Positions 48,455 to 56,677 are shown, counted from the stretch's first letter. The stretch: 64,000 bases of DNA from Flavobacteriales bacterium (GCA_016703105.1 JADJCS010000004.1:248001-312000); one strand, 5' to 3'. Notes: generated from the sequence alone by a model not told the origin. Made by a program: numbers and translations.

Positions 48455-48560
48455 CTCCTGCTCCCGTTCGATCGCCTCGAACTGCCTCCGGAAGATCGGG
48501 ACGAAGGCGCTTGCCGAAGCTCTTCGCTCGTTGCTCTGGATGATCTCGGGGAACACGGCA
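48455..48560 (-). pseudogene. relic copy A of the hpd 3' end
   Basis: The minus strand encodes a decayed version of the hpd C-terminus: EIIQ then FEAIEREQEARGTL, against EIIQRKGAKSFGKGNFKALFEAIEREQENRGTL in hpd. In between is a segment with the hairpin-prone sequence CGGAAGATCGGGACGAAG that hpd lacks and relic B shares. No intact gene is attached. Confidence 0.7.
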
Positions 48561-48574
48561 GGGTTGTCGATCGC

Positions 48575-49171
48575 TCACATGCGATAGGGCAGCAAGAGCT
48601 TGTTCAGCAACCCGATGTAATGCGGTATCCGCTCCTCCAGTTCAAACCCCGCCGCCAGTGATTCGACGATCCAGCCGCGTGAAATGAGGCTGCAGCAGGC
48701 GATGAGGAAATCTTCCTCGTCCGTGGTCAAGGAACGCAGTTCTCCTGCACTCACCAAGGCACGGAGACAGGCGCGAAGACCGGACTGTCGTTTCTCCTGT
48801 GTGGCGCGATATAGCGTTCTCACCTTGGGCAGCGCCGAAAGCGACCAGGCCATGCTGAGCAGCAGACCCCGGTAGGCAATGTGGTTGCGCAAGATCCGTT
48901 CGAACCGTTCGAGGAACACGTTCAGAGTGCGTATGCCTCCATCGATCCGCACGGCGTCGTTCAATGCGCGCAGTTCAGCGTTCAGTTCCAGCACCAGCGC
49001 CTCTTTGTCGGGGAAGTAGTACGTAAGGTGACCCGGCCGCATTGCCAGCGCGCGCGCGATGTCGCGCACGGCCACGTGCTCCACGCCGAGTTTGTTGAAG
49101 AGTTGCAGCGCCTTTGTCAGGATGCGCGCCCGTCTATCTTCCCCCTTGACCGTGGTCTTCCGCTTCGCCAT
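48575..49171 (-). CDS. TetR/AcrR family transcriptional regulator
   Basis: Encodes 198 residues from the ATG at 49171; a TTG start at 49183 would add four residues. The N-terminal DNA-binding domain is clear (RRARILTKALQLFNKLGVEHVAVRDIARALAMRPGHLTYYFPDKEAL, about 12-60). The rest is a helical ligand-binding domain of unknown specificity (RFERILRNHIAYRGLLLSMAWSLSALP). It is divergent from a cupin gene, with a palindromic operator between the starts, so it most likely represses both itself and the cupin gene. Confidence 0.9.
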   Translation of the reverse strand: MAKRKTTVKGEDRRARILTKALQLFNKLGVEHVAVRDIARALAMRPGHLTYYFPDKEALVLELNAELRALNDAVRIDGGIRTLNVFLERFERILRNHIAYRGLLLSMAWSLSALPKVRTLYRATQEKRQSGLRACLRALVSAGELRSLTTDEEDFLIACCSLISRGWIVESLAAGFELEERIPHYIGLLNKLLLPYRM

Positions 49172-49195
49172 ATATTTGGACAATGTCCAAAAATA
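49171..49195. promoter_or_regulatory. overlapping divergent promoters and TetR operator
   Basis: The palindrome TTTGGACAATGTCCAAA (49175-49191) is symmetric about its centre. Plus-strand -7 box TATATTTG (49171-49178) has a TTG at 49146-49148, 22 nt upstream; minus-strand -7 box TATTTTTG occupies 49195-49188. Each box overlaps the operator, and exactly 4 nt later each strand has a start codon (ATG for the cupin, TTG for the regulator), so leaderless transcripts are possible. Confidence 0.7.
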
Positions 49196-49752
49196 TGACG
49201 ATGCGCTACACCTACCCTCATTCCATCGAGAACGGCCACGGCGAACAGATCACCTTCGTCCAACTGGTGAAGGACCCGGCTGGCGACTGGCTCGAAGTGG
49301 AGAACCTGGTACAGCCTGGATCGGGTCCGCCGATGCACGTGCATTTCAAGCAGGCGGAGAGCCTCACGGTGGTAAGCGGCAGGATCGGGGTGCAGGAGTT
49401 CGGCAAGGAACCCGTGGAGCACGGGCGCGGATCAACGGTGACGTTCCAAGCGGGCGTTGGACACAAGTTCTGGGCGGCAGGCAGCGAACCCCTCCGATGC
49501 AAGGGGTGGATCAAGCCGGCGCACAACGTGGAGTACTTCCTCACGGAACTCTACGCGAGCACCAAGGCCAGCGGGAAGGGCCGCCCGGATGATTTCGACG
49601 GTGCGTTCCTCGGCTTGCGGTACAAGAGCGAGTTCGACATTCTTGATGTGCCCGCGTTCGTGCGCAAGGTGATCTTTCCGGTCACGGTGTTCTTCGGCAA
49701 GCTCGCGGGCAAACACAAGAAATTCGCGGACGCGCCGGAGCCGGTGCAGTGA
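49183..49752 (+). CDS. cupin domain protein
   Basis: Encodes 189 residues (or 185 from the ATG at 49195). A single cupin barrel covers about 10-120: GSGPPMHVHFKQAESLTVVSGRIGVQEFG carries the first cupin motif with its His residues and the expected Glu, and VTFQAGVGHKFWAAG the second. The C-terminal 60 residues are helical and include a hydrophobic run (VRKVIFPVTVFFGKLAG). The substrate is unknown. Divergent regulation by the adjacent TetR protein suggests induction by a small molecule. A strong terminator follows. Confidence 0.85.
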   Translation: MSKNMTMRYTYPHSIENGHGEQITFVQLVKDPAGDWLEVENLVQPGSGPPMHVHFKQAESLTVVSGRIGVQEFGKEPVEHGRGSTVTFQAGVGHKFWAAGSEPLRCKGWIKPAHNVEYFLTELYASTKASGKGRPDDFDGAFLGLRYKSEFDILDVPAFVRKVIFPVTVFFGKLAGKHKKFADAPEPVQ

Positions 49753-49753
49753 A

Positions 49754-49791
49754 ATTCGAAGGGCGCCCATTGGACGCCCTTCGAATGTCTT
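49754..49791 (+). terminator. terminator of the cupin gene
   Basis: A perfect 12-bp stem ATTCGAAGGGCG/CGCCCTTCGAAT with a 9-nt loop, starting 2 bp after the stop and followed by GTCTT. Confidence 0.75.
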
Positions 49792-49822
49792 GTATGGCTC
49801 TCGTGCTTATAGAGTTCCTCTA

Positions 49823-49911
49823 TTCTCCTGCTCCCTTTCGATCGCTTCGAACAGCGCCTTGAAGTTGCCTCCCGAAAGATCGGGACGAAGACGCTTGCCG
49901 AAGCACTTCGG
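49823..49911 (-). pseudogene. relic copy B of the hpd 3' end
   Basis: The DNA matches 51007-51068 of hpd (ctcctgctccc, tcgat, cgaacagcgccttgaa, cttgccgaagc) but is interrupted by the same inserted hairpin segment CCCGAAAGATCGGGACGAAG as relic A. The reading frame is broken. The rest of the 49792-50003 gap shows no gene. Confidence 0.65.
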
Positions 49912-50003
49912 GCCTCCAGGAGTAAGAGATGCGTTGCTTTTCCAGCGTAACCGGATACCCTACGCTTGTTCGTGTGTTCCGGAATGACGTGTAGTTTCAC
50001 GGT

Positions 50004-50942
50004 GTGAAGGTCAGAAGTTGGCTCTTAGTGACCGCGCTCGGTCTGTGCTTTTCGCATGCCCCTGTTCAGGGCCAGAGCCATCACCCCTTGCTCCGTGCGG
50101 ACGCGAACTGGGATCTTGCGGTGTACGCGTCCGCTACGATCTGTGGCTGGGTCGCAGCAGGTAATTGGTTCATCGCGGGCGACACCGTGATCGGCGGGAC
50201 CGTATACAAACGTTTCGGTTTCCATCCCATTCTGGATCAGGACGGCCCGCCCTTCTGCCCACCCGGCTACTACGTGGCTCCCGGAACGACCCTAACTAAC
50301 CTCTGCCTGCGCGAAGACACCATCGCGGGCTTGGTCTTTCAATATGACCACATCCTGCTGGTCGAACGCGTACTGTACGACAACAACCTGGAGGTTGGCG
50401 ACACCATCCACGACTACTTCGACTTCGACCAGCTTGGCTGGCCACCGACGCCCACGATCGTTGTTTCACTGGACAGTGTGCAGCTCAACGATGGCGAGTT
50501 CCATCGGCGATGGGGCTTGTCCACGACACTTTGGGGGGAGATCCTCCACGACTTCATCGAAGGCGTGGGAAGCACGTTTGGTATCACACATGTTGTCCCG
50601 CAGTACTACGGTGACGGAGTGCATCTGTGGTGCTACAAGCGCAACGCGGTGGATGTCCTCTGGTCGGTGCATTACTGTCCTTTACCGGGCACCTTGGGGG
50701 TGATAGAACCCGATGGGGCCGAGCCTTCACTGAGCATAACACCGTATGGTCTCATCACCTTGAAAGCGATCGAACCTGCCGTGGTCTCGATCCATGCCAT
50801 GGACGGCAGACTCGTCATGCGACAAATCTTGTCACCCGGTCTTCTATACGCCATCCATCCGGTCCCTCCGGGCGCGTTCACCTACACGCTCAGCGTTTCG
50901 GGCAGGCGAGCTGGAGCGGGCAGGTTCGTACTACTGGAATGA
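50004..50942 (+). CDS. hypothetical secreted protein
   Basis: Encodes 312 residues with a GTG start and signal peptide (MKVRSWLLVTALGLCFSHAPVQGQ). The body is beta-rich and aromatic (IHDYFDFDQLGWPPTPTIVVSLDSVQLNDGEFHRRWGLST) and resembles Bacteroidota secreted proteins with the pattern W..I.DFIEGVGS.FG. The final 70 residues (LKAIEPAVVSIHAMDGRLVMRQILSPG, PPGAFTYTLSVSGRRAGAGRFVLLE) look like a type A sorting domain, so T9SS export is likely. No enzymatic motif was recognised. Confidence 0.7.
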   Translation: MKVRSWLLVTALGLCFSHAPVQGQSHHPLLRADANWDLAVYASATICGWVAAGNWFIAGDTVIGGTVYKRFGFHPILDQDGPPFCPPGYYVAPGTTLTNLCLREDTIAGLVFQYDHILLVERVLYDNNLEVGDTIHDYFDFDQLGWPPTPTIVVSLDSVQLNDGEFHRRWGLSTTLWGEILHDFIEGVGSTFGITHVVPQYYGDGVHLWCYKRNAVDVLWSVHYCPLPGTLGVIEPDGAEPSLSITPYGLITLKAIEPAVVSIHAMDGRLVMRQILSPGLLYAIHPVPPGAFTYTLSVSGRRAGAGRFVLLE

Positions 50943-50990
50943 GGAAAGGCGCCCCCTTCGGAACGCCTTCCTGATCCTTGGCGGACGTCC

Positions 50991-52136
50991 TTACAACGTC
51001 CCCCGATTCTCCTGCTCCCGCTCGATAGCCTCGAACAGCGCCTTGAAATTCCCCTTGCCGAAGCTCTTCGCACCCTTGCGCTGGATGATCTCGAAGAACA
51101 TCGTGGGGCGGTCCAGCACCGGCTTGGTGAAGAGCTGCAGCAGGTAGCCCTCGTCGTCGCGGTCCACCAGCACGCCGTGCTGCTTCAGCACCGCCAGGTC
51201 CTCGTCGATCTCGCCCACGCGGTCCATCACCGTGTCGTAGTAGCTGGGCGGCACGTAGAGGAACTCCACGCCGCGGTCCTTCAGCGCACCCACCGTCTCG
51301 ATGATGTTGTTGGTGGCCACCGCGATGTGCTGCACCCCGGCACCGTTGTAGAAGTCGATGTACTCCTCGATCTGGCTCTTCTTCTTGCCCTCGGCCGGCT
51401 CGTTGATCGGGAACTTGATGCGGCCGTTGCCGTTGCTCATCACCTTGCTCATCAGCGCGGTGTACTCGGTGCTGATGTCCTTGTCGTCGAAGCTCACCAG
51501 CTGCGCGAAGCCCATCACGCGGGCGTAGAAATCCACCCAGGTGTTCATCTCGCCCCAGCCCACGTTGCCCACCATGTGGTCGATGAACTTCAGGCCGGTG
51601 GGTGGCGGGTTGTAGTGGCTCTTCCACGGCTTGAAACCGGGCAGGAACGCGCCCTTGTAGTTGTCGCGTTCCACGAAAATGTGGACCGTTTCGCCGTAGG
51701 TATGGATCCCGCTGCGCACCACGTAACCGTGCTCATCCTCCTCGCGCACCGGCTCCATGAAGCTCTTCGCGCCACGCTTGGTGGTTTCCTCCCACGCCTT
51801 CTTCGCGTCGGGCACCCATAGGGCGATCACCTTCACGCCATCACCATGTCTGCGGATGTGCTCGTTGATCGGGCTCTCCGGCGTCATCGGCGTGGTGAGC
51901 ACCAGGCGGATCTTGTCCTGCACCAGCACATAGCTAGTGCGGTCCTTCATGCCGGTTTCCAAACCCGCATACGCCAGGCTCTGGAAGCCCCAGGCGGTCT
52001 TGTAATAGTGGGCGCTCTGCTTCGCGTTGCCTACGTACAGTTCCACGTGGTCGGTGCCCAACAGGGGCAGGAAGTCCTGTGCATCGGCCATGATCTTCTC
52101 CAGGCCGTAGTCGACGTCTTTCAATCCGGTTGCCAT
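50991..52136 (-). CDS. hpd: 4-hydroxyphenylpyruvate dioxygenase
   Basis: Converts 4-hydroxyphenylpyruvate to homogentisate in tyrosine degradation; non-haem iron enzyme. Its 381 residues match the family size. The three iron ligands are visible: H187 (GLKFIDH), H270 (AGVQHIA) and E349 (MFFEIIQRKG), and the C-terminal helix region FGKGNFKALFEAIEREQENRGTL is intact. A later start at MADAQDF (residue 16) is also possible. The next step is encoded by hmgA 2.2 kb upstream on the same strand. Two decayed copies of this gene's 3' end lie at 48.5 and 49.9 kb. Confidence 0.96.
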   Translation of the reverse strand: MATGLKDVDYGLEKIMADAQDFLPLLGTDHVELYVGNAKQSAHYYKTAWGFQSLAYAGLETGMKDRTSYVLVQDKIRLVLTTPMTPESPINEHIRRHGDGVKVIALWVPDAKKAWEETTKRGAKSFMEPVREEDEHGYVVRSGIHTYGETVHIFVERDNYKGAFLPGFKPWKSHYNPPPTGLKFIDHMVGNVGWGEMNTWVDFYARVMGFAQLVSFDDKDISTEYTALMSKVMSNGNGRIKFPINEPAEGKKKSQIEEYIDFYNGAGVQHIAVATNNIIETVGALKDRGVEFLYVPPSYYDTVMDRVGEIDEDLAVLKQHGVLVDRDDEGYLLQLFTKPVLDRPTMFFEIIQRKGAKSFGKGNFKALFEAIEREQENRGTL

Positions 52137-52211
52137 TGGTCGTAGTGTTCTGTTGACGTGCGAAGTTCGGGGTTTTTCGAGGGGCGGATGTGTGATGTTG
52201 GTCAGCCTGGT

Positions 52212-53348
52212 TCAAAGCGCTTCGCGTAGCTGCGACAGGGGCACCGCCTCGACCTTGGCTGCCAGCTTCGCCCTGAGCGTACCGGGATACACGAAGTAGA
52301 GCTTGTCCAACTTCAGGTCTTCCAATGCCACCTGCATCGATCTCGTGATGGTCGGTGCCGTGGTGCGCTTGATCTCCACGCCGATACGCTTGCCTTTGTG
52401 CAGAAAGAACAGGTCCAGCTCCGCACCATTGTGCGTCGCATAATACCAAGCCTCACGGGGCTTGAACGCGCTCAAGACCTCCTCCACCGCGAACCCTTCC
52501 CAAGATGCTCCGATGATCGGATGGGTTTGCAGCTGATCCTTCGTTCCGATACCCTCCATGGCGTGCAGCAATCCCGTATCGCGCAGGTACACTTTCGGTG
52601 CCTTCACCAAGCGCTTCTTCGTATTGATGAACCAGGGCTGCAGCCGTCGTACCATGTAGGTCTGCTCCAACGCATCCACGTAGTTGCGCGCCGAGGATGC
52701 GGAGATACCCAACGCGGTGGACATCTGATCGGCGTTCCACTGCTGGCCGTGGTAGTGCGCGAGCATGCGCCAGAAACGGCGCAGGGCTACCGGCGAAATG
52801 CCAAAGCCAAGGTTGCCCAGATCACGCTCCAGGAAGGTGGTGATGAAGTCGTTACGCCAGGCGAGGCTGGCCTCGTTGCTCCGCGCCAGGAACGAACGCG
52901 GAAAGCTGCCACGCAGCCAGAGGTTGGCCTGCGCCCGTTCAGGGATCTCCGACGAGTCGAATCCGCGCACCTCGATGATCTCCACACGCCCGGCGAGCGA
53001 TTCCGATGCCTGCCGCGCCAATTCCGGGGAAGCGCTGCCGAGCACGAGGAAGCGCGCCTGCTTGCGCGAACGGTCCGCGAGCACGCGCAACTGCGGGAAC
53101 AGGATCGGCTGCCGCTGCGCTTCGTCAAGCACTATGAGGCCCTTGAGGTCCTGTAGCGCCAACGCTGGTTCTGCGAGCTGCTCCGCAGTGCCATGCTGCT
53201 CCAGGTCGAAATAGCGACCCGACCCCTCGCTCATGAGCTGTTTGGCCAAGGTGGTCTTGCCGCATTGGCGTGGGCCAACAAGCATGACGATGGGGCTGCG
53301 CGAAAGCGCCTTGCGCAAGCGGCCAAGAAGTTCCTCTCTGATGATCAT
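52212..53348 (-). CDS. AAA ATPase with DUF4143 domain
   Basis: Encodes 378 residues: an N-terminal AAA-type ATPase (Walker A GPRQCGKTT at 25-33, Walker B GLIVLDEAQ at about 69-77), a winged-helix-like middle, and a C-terminal DUF4143 part with PD-(D/E)xK-like features (GAELDLFFLHKGKRIGVEIKRT). Such genes are common, patchily distributed and often horizontally transferred; their function is not established. A palindrome just upstream suggests self-regulation. It lies between hpd and hmgA, where it interrupts the expected gene order. Confidence 0.9.
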   Translation of the reverse strand: MIIREELLGRLRKALSRSPIVMLVGPRQCGKTTLAKQLMSEGSGRYFDLEQHGTAEQLAEPALALQDLKGLIVLDEAQRQPILFPQLRVLADRSRKQARFLVLGSASPELARQASESLAGRVEIIEVRGFDSSEIPERAQANLWLRGSFPRSFLARSNEASLAWRNDFITTFLERDLGNLGFGISPVALRRFWRMLAHYHGQQWNADQMSTALGISASSARNYVDALEQTYMVRRLQPWFINTKKRLVKAPKVYLRDTGLLHAMEGIGTKDQLQTHPIIGASWEGFAVEEVLSAFKPREAWYYATHNGAELDLFFLHKGKRIGVEIKRTTAPTITRSMQVALEDLKLDKLYFVYPGTLRAKLAAKVEAVPLSQLREAL

Positions 53349-53352
53349 GGCT

Positions 53353-53381
53353 GAAAATCCACATCAAAGTTGTGGATTTTC
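53353..53381. promoter_or_regulatory. palindromic operator candidate of the DUF4143 ATPase gene
   Basis: Perfect 11-bp inverted repeat GAAAATCCACA and TGTGGATTTTC around TCAAAGT, 5-33 bp before the start codon. The centre on the minus strand carries CAACTTTG, one mismatch from the -7 consensus, so a bound protein would block transcription. Confidence 0.55.
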
Positions 53382-53580
53382 ATGGATGAAGCAAGCGACT
53401 GTCCCGGCCCCTCACGCGAACACCGGCTGCGACCCCTTCAGGGTCGTGGTGGCACGGGGGCGTTCTTCTAATGGCTGTGACCCCTCCGGGATCAGGCCCG
53501 GGCCGACCGAAGTCGCAGTTTGCTCAATGCTCACGTGAGAGCTGGGTTCATATTGACCTTTGACAAGATCAGATGACCAA

Positions 53581-54210
53581 ATGACCACCCCATCAACATC
53601 TCGCCCCAACCCAATTCCGGCAAACGAGCGACACAAATATCCAGGAGAACTCAAATCAAGGATTGAGGCGATGATCTCCGGACAGTTGGATCATCCATCA
53701 ATTCAGAAACAACTAGACACTGGCGCATCACAGGTAGTTCTAGACGTTGAGGCCGCAAAACGCGTTCAATGGGCGCTCATGTTCTCCCAACTATGCATGG
53801 CGCGCATGTTTATCGGGTTCCTCGGCTACAAGCTTGATGGAACAAACGTGACATCGAAGAACGACAGGGACTGGGGCTATCGTCAGAGTTCTGGCGATTG
53901 GACAAAGAAAGAAGCAGAGGACATCAGGGTTGAAGATGTTTGTGGACAAGCTCCGCCGACAACGCTATCTGGGCACGAGGCGCAAATTGCCGAGTGCTTG
54001 CTGCTGGCGCACAAGGTTGTTCATCTATCGCACCACGAACCTCATGACCAGGAAGGAGAAGTAGTGCAAACAGGAAAAGTGAATGCTGCAATTCCTCTGG
54101 TGATTAAGCTTCTTCAGAAATGGGTGTACAAACCTCTCGGACAGCGGGTCCCGCTCCCTGATGAGTATCGTGAGATTATGGATAAGGCGCTGCCCGGCTG
54201 GGAAGCGTGA
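53581..54210 (+). CDS. orphan hypothetical protein, lower GC
   Basis: Encodes 209 residues from the ATG at 53581 (an upstream TTG at 53560 is also in frame). The protein is soluble and mostly helical (IPANERHKYPGELKSRIEAMISGQLDH, EAQIAECLLLAHKVVHLSHHEP). No family was recognised. Its base composition is visibly more AT-rich than its neighbours, and it is opposite in direction to hpd, the ATPase and hmgA, which points to horizontal acquisition. A near-consensus -7 box (GACCTTTG, 53555-53562) ends 18 nt before the ATG, at the usual distance for this genome. Confidence 0.7.
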   Translation: MTTPSTSRPNPIPANERHKYPGELKSRIEAMISGQLDHPSIQKQLDTGASQVVLDVEAAKRVQWALMFSQLCMARMFIGFLGYKLDGTNVTSKNDRDWGYRQSSGDWTKKEAEDIRVEDVCGQAPPTTLSGHEAQIAECLLLAHKVVHLSHHEPHDQEGEVVQTGKVNAAIPLVIKLLQKWVYKPLGQRVPLPDEYREIMDKALPGWEA

Positions 54211-54325
54211 GGGGTAGAAGCAAGTAACCCTCAGCGAAGCGAGGACTACTGCGGATAGCCCGACCCCGAGGCTTTGCGAGGGGGCACGCCCATACCTCGA
54301 CTCCGCTCGGTGTGACACGTGCCAC

Positions 54326-55483
54326 TCACTCCAACCACGACTTGTAATACTTCCCATCATCGATCTTCAAGCACTCCTCCGTCACCATCAGGGGCTTGAA
54401 GGTATCCACCATCACCGCCAGCTCATCGGTCACCTTTTTGCCGATGGAACGTTCCATGGCTCCTGGGTGCGGACCGTGCGGGATGCCTGCAGGGTGCAGA
54501 CTGATGTGGCCCGGGCCGATGTCGTTGCGGCTCATGAAGTCGCCATCGACGTAGTACAGCACCTCGTCGCTGTCGATGTTGCTGTGGTTGTAGGGCGCGG
54601 GGATCGCTTGCGGGTGGTAATCGTAGAGGCGCGGCACGAAGCTGCACACCACGAAGGCGTCGGTCTCGAAGGTCTGGTGTACGGGCGGCGGCTGGTGTAC
54701 GCGGCCGGTGATGGGCTCGAAGTCGTGGATACTGAAGGCGTAGGGGTAGTTGTAGCCGTCCCAGCCCACCACGTCGAAGGGGTGGCTGGCGTACACCAGC
54801 TCGTGCAGCATGTTCTGCTTCTTCACCTTGATCACGAAGCTGCCCTTCTCGTCGTGCGTTTCCAGTTTCTTCGGACGACGGATGTCGCGCTCGCAGAACG
54901 GGCTGTGCTCCAACAATTGGCCGAACCAGTTTCGGTAGCGCTTGGGCGTGTACATGGGGCGGTGGCTCTCCACGATGAAGAGGCGGTTGTCCGCGTCCTT
55001 GAACTCCATGGTGTAGATCATCCCACGGGGGATCATCAGGTAATCGCCGTACTTGAAGTCGATGTTGCCCAGGAAAGTGCGCAACGTGCCGCTGCCCTTG
55101 TGGACGAAGATCATCTCATCGCAGTCGGCGTTCTTGTAGAAGTAGTCCACGCTCTTGGCCTGCGGTGCGGAGAGCACGATGGCCACATCGCTGTTCACGA
55201 GGATGGCCTTGCGTGCGGCCAGATGATCCTTCTCCGGCTTGGTCTTGAAGCCATGCAGTCGCAGTGACCGCAGGTTCTTCTCCACCGCGATCTTGGGCGT
55301 AACGTCCATGGGCTTGCGCAGCTCCTTCACCATGGTAGGCCGATGAGTGTGGTAGCTGAGCGTGCTCATGCCGTCGAAGCCCACAGTGCCGAAGAGCTGC
55401 TCGTAGAAGAAGCGGTCCTTCCCGTTCTTGAAGACGGTGTGGCGCTTGTGCGGGATCTTGCCGAGGGAGTGGTAGATGGGCAT
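54326..55483 (-). CDS. hmgA: homogentisate 1,2-dioxygenase
   Basis: Opens the aromatic ring of homogentisate to give maleylacetoacetate; the step after hpd in tyrosine degradation. The 385-residue protein has the cupin-like fold of the family: DCDEMIFVHKGSGTLRTFLGNIDFKYGDYLMIPRGMIYTMEF, and the iron-site segment HISLHPAGIPHGPHPGAMERSIGKK. The end WLE at 54326-54334 is complete. An inverted repeat overlapping the upstream trhO stop may be a regulatory site for it. Confidence 0.95.
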   Translation of the reverse strand: MPIYHSLGKIPHKRHTVFKNGKDRFFYEQLFGTVGFDGMSTLSYHTHRPTMVKELRKPMDVTPKIAVEKNLRSLRLHGFKTKPEKDHLAARKAILVNSDVAIVLSAPQAKSVDYFYKNADCDEMIFVHKGSGTLRTFLGNIDFKYGDYLMIPRGMIYTMEFKDADNRLFIVESHRPMYTPKRYRNWFGQLLEHSPFCERDIRRPKKLETHDEKGSFVIKVKKQNMLHELVYASHPFDVVGWDGYNYPYAFSIHDFEPITGRVHQPPPVHQTFETDAFVVCSFVPRLYDYHPQAIPAPYNHSNIDSDEVLYYVDGDFMSRNDIGPGHISLHPAGIPHGPHPGAMERSIGKKVTDELAVMVDTFKPLMVTEECLKIDDGKYYKSWLE

Positions 55484-55496
55484 GGCGGTGGTCGGG

Positions 55497-55528
55497 GGGT
55501 AAGGGCCGGAAATTTCAGGCCCTTACCC
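55497..55528 (-). promoter_or_regulatory. inverted repeat between trhO and hmgA
   Basis: An 11-bp perfect inverted repeat GGGTAAGGGCC/GGCCCTTACCC around a 10-nt loop. One arm contains the trhO stop codon; the other lies 14 bp before the hmgA ATG. No U tract follows, so an operator or attenuator fits better than a classical terminator. Confidence 0.5.
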
Positions 55529-56665
55529 GACCCGCTGGATGATATTGCTCAGTTCTGGATGAAGCGTGCCGTTGAGCGCGAGAACTTCTTCCTCTTCACG
55601 GATCCGGCGGCGCAATCCTTCGGGGTCGTTGATGGCCTTGGTCTTCGTGCTTCGCGTGCTCCGGCCCTTGCGCCATGCGCGTTGCACTTCTTCGGGCAGC
55701 AGGTGGATCTCGCGACAGCTCGGCGAGCAGCACTCAGCGTATCTCTCCGCGCACGCTTCGCATTGGACTAGCAAAATGTTACAGGTCACCTCCTGGCAAT
55801 TGCTGATGCGGTCGTTCTTCGTGCCGCACTGCATGCACGTGCTCACCACATCATCGGTGATGCGCTCCGCCAGCCGCTCATCGAACACAAAGTTCTGGCC
55901 CTTGTAGCGGCTTTCCAGTCCTTGTGCTTTGATCTGTCGCGCATAGTCTATGATGCCGCCGTGCAATTGGCCGACGTTCGAGAAGCCATGGTGTTTCAGG
56001 TAAGCGCTGGCTTTCTCGCAGCGAATGCCGCCCGTGCAGTACAGCAGGATCTGCGGCGCGGCAATAGGTCGACCCACTGGGTCGACGCTTCGGCGCTCCG
56101 CCAACATCTCGACCACCTCATCGATCGCGCCCCGGAACGTATCGGCCTTGGGCAAATACGCTCCGTCGAAGTAGCCGATCGCGCTTTCGTAGTTGTTGCG
56201 CATGTCCACCACCAACGCGCCTTCCTCCAGCTTTTGATTGAAGGTAGCGGCGTCAAGGTGCGTTCCGACATTGGTCACGTCGAAGGCATCATCGGCCAGG
56301 CCATCGGCCACGATCTTCTTCTTCACTTTGATCGCCAGCTTCAGAAAGCTCTTGCCGTCGTCCTCCACGGCGATCTTCCAAGGGACTCCTTGGAACGCTT
56401 GGCGTGAATCGAGCGCGGTCCGGAAATTCTCGAGGTTCGCGGTCGGAAGGCTCACCTGCGCGTTGATGCCCTCTTGCGAGAGGTAGATGCGCCCCAGAAC
56501 GCCCAGGGACTCCCACTCCTGGTAGATCGTGTTGCGCAGGTCCTCGACATCGGTCAAGCGCACGTACCGATAGAAGGAGAGGGTCGTCCGTTCCACTCCT
56601 TCACGCTCGATCCGGGCTCGCAAAAGGTCCGGATGGTGCAGATTCCGGAGCCGGTGGAGATCCAT
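55523..56665 (-). CDS. trhO: tRNA uridine(34) hydroxylase, rhodanese type
   Basis: Oxygen-dependent hydroxylation of uridine 34 in the tRNA wobble position, forming 5-hydroxyuridine. From the ATG at 56665 the protein is 380 residues. The N-terminal ferredoxin-like domain (about 20-125) is followed by a rhodanese domain (about 135-235) with catalytic Cys210 in CTGGIRCEKAS, and a cysteine-rich C-terminus (CMQCG, CEACAERYAECCSPSC). In-frame codons upstream up to 56701 were rejected because a TATCTTCG promoter box overlaps them. Cytoplasmic. Upstream of hmgA by 39 bp. Confidence 0.92.
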   Translation of the reverse strand: MDLHRLRNLHHPDLLRARIEREGVERTTLSFYRYVRLTDVEDLRNTIYQEWESLGVLGRIYLSQEGINAQVSLPTANLENFRTALDSRQAFQGVPWKIAVEDDGKSFLKLAIKVKKKIVADGLADDAFDVTNVGTHLDAATFNQKLEEGALVVDMRNNYESAIGYFDGAYLPKADTFRGAIDEVVEMLAERRSVDPVGRPIAAPQILLYCTGGIRCEKASAYLKHHGFSNVGQLHGGIIDYARQIKAQGLESRYKGQNFVFDERLAERITDDVVSTCMQCGTKNDRISNCQEVTCNILLVQCEACAERYAECCSPSCREIHLLPEEVQRAWRKGRSTRSTKTKAINDPEGLRRRIREEEEVLALNGTLHPELSNIIQRVG

Positions 56666-56669
56666 TCCG

Positions 56670-56677
56670 CGAAGATA
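56670..56677 (-). promoter_or_regulatory. -7 box of trhO
   Basis: Minus-strand TATCTTCG, ending 4 bp before the chosen ATG, so the transcript may be leaderless like that predicted for the TM2 and cupin genes. Confidence 0.4.
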
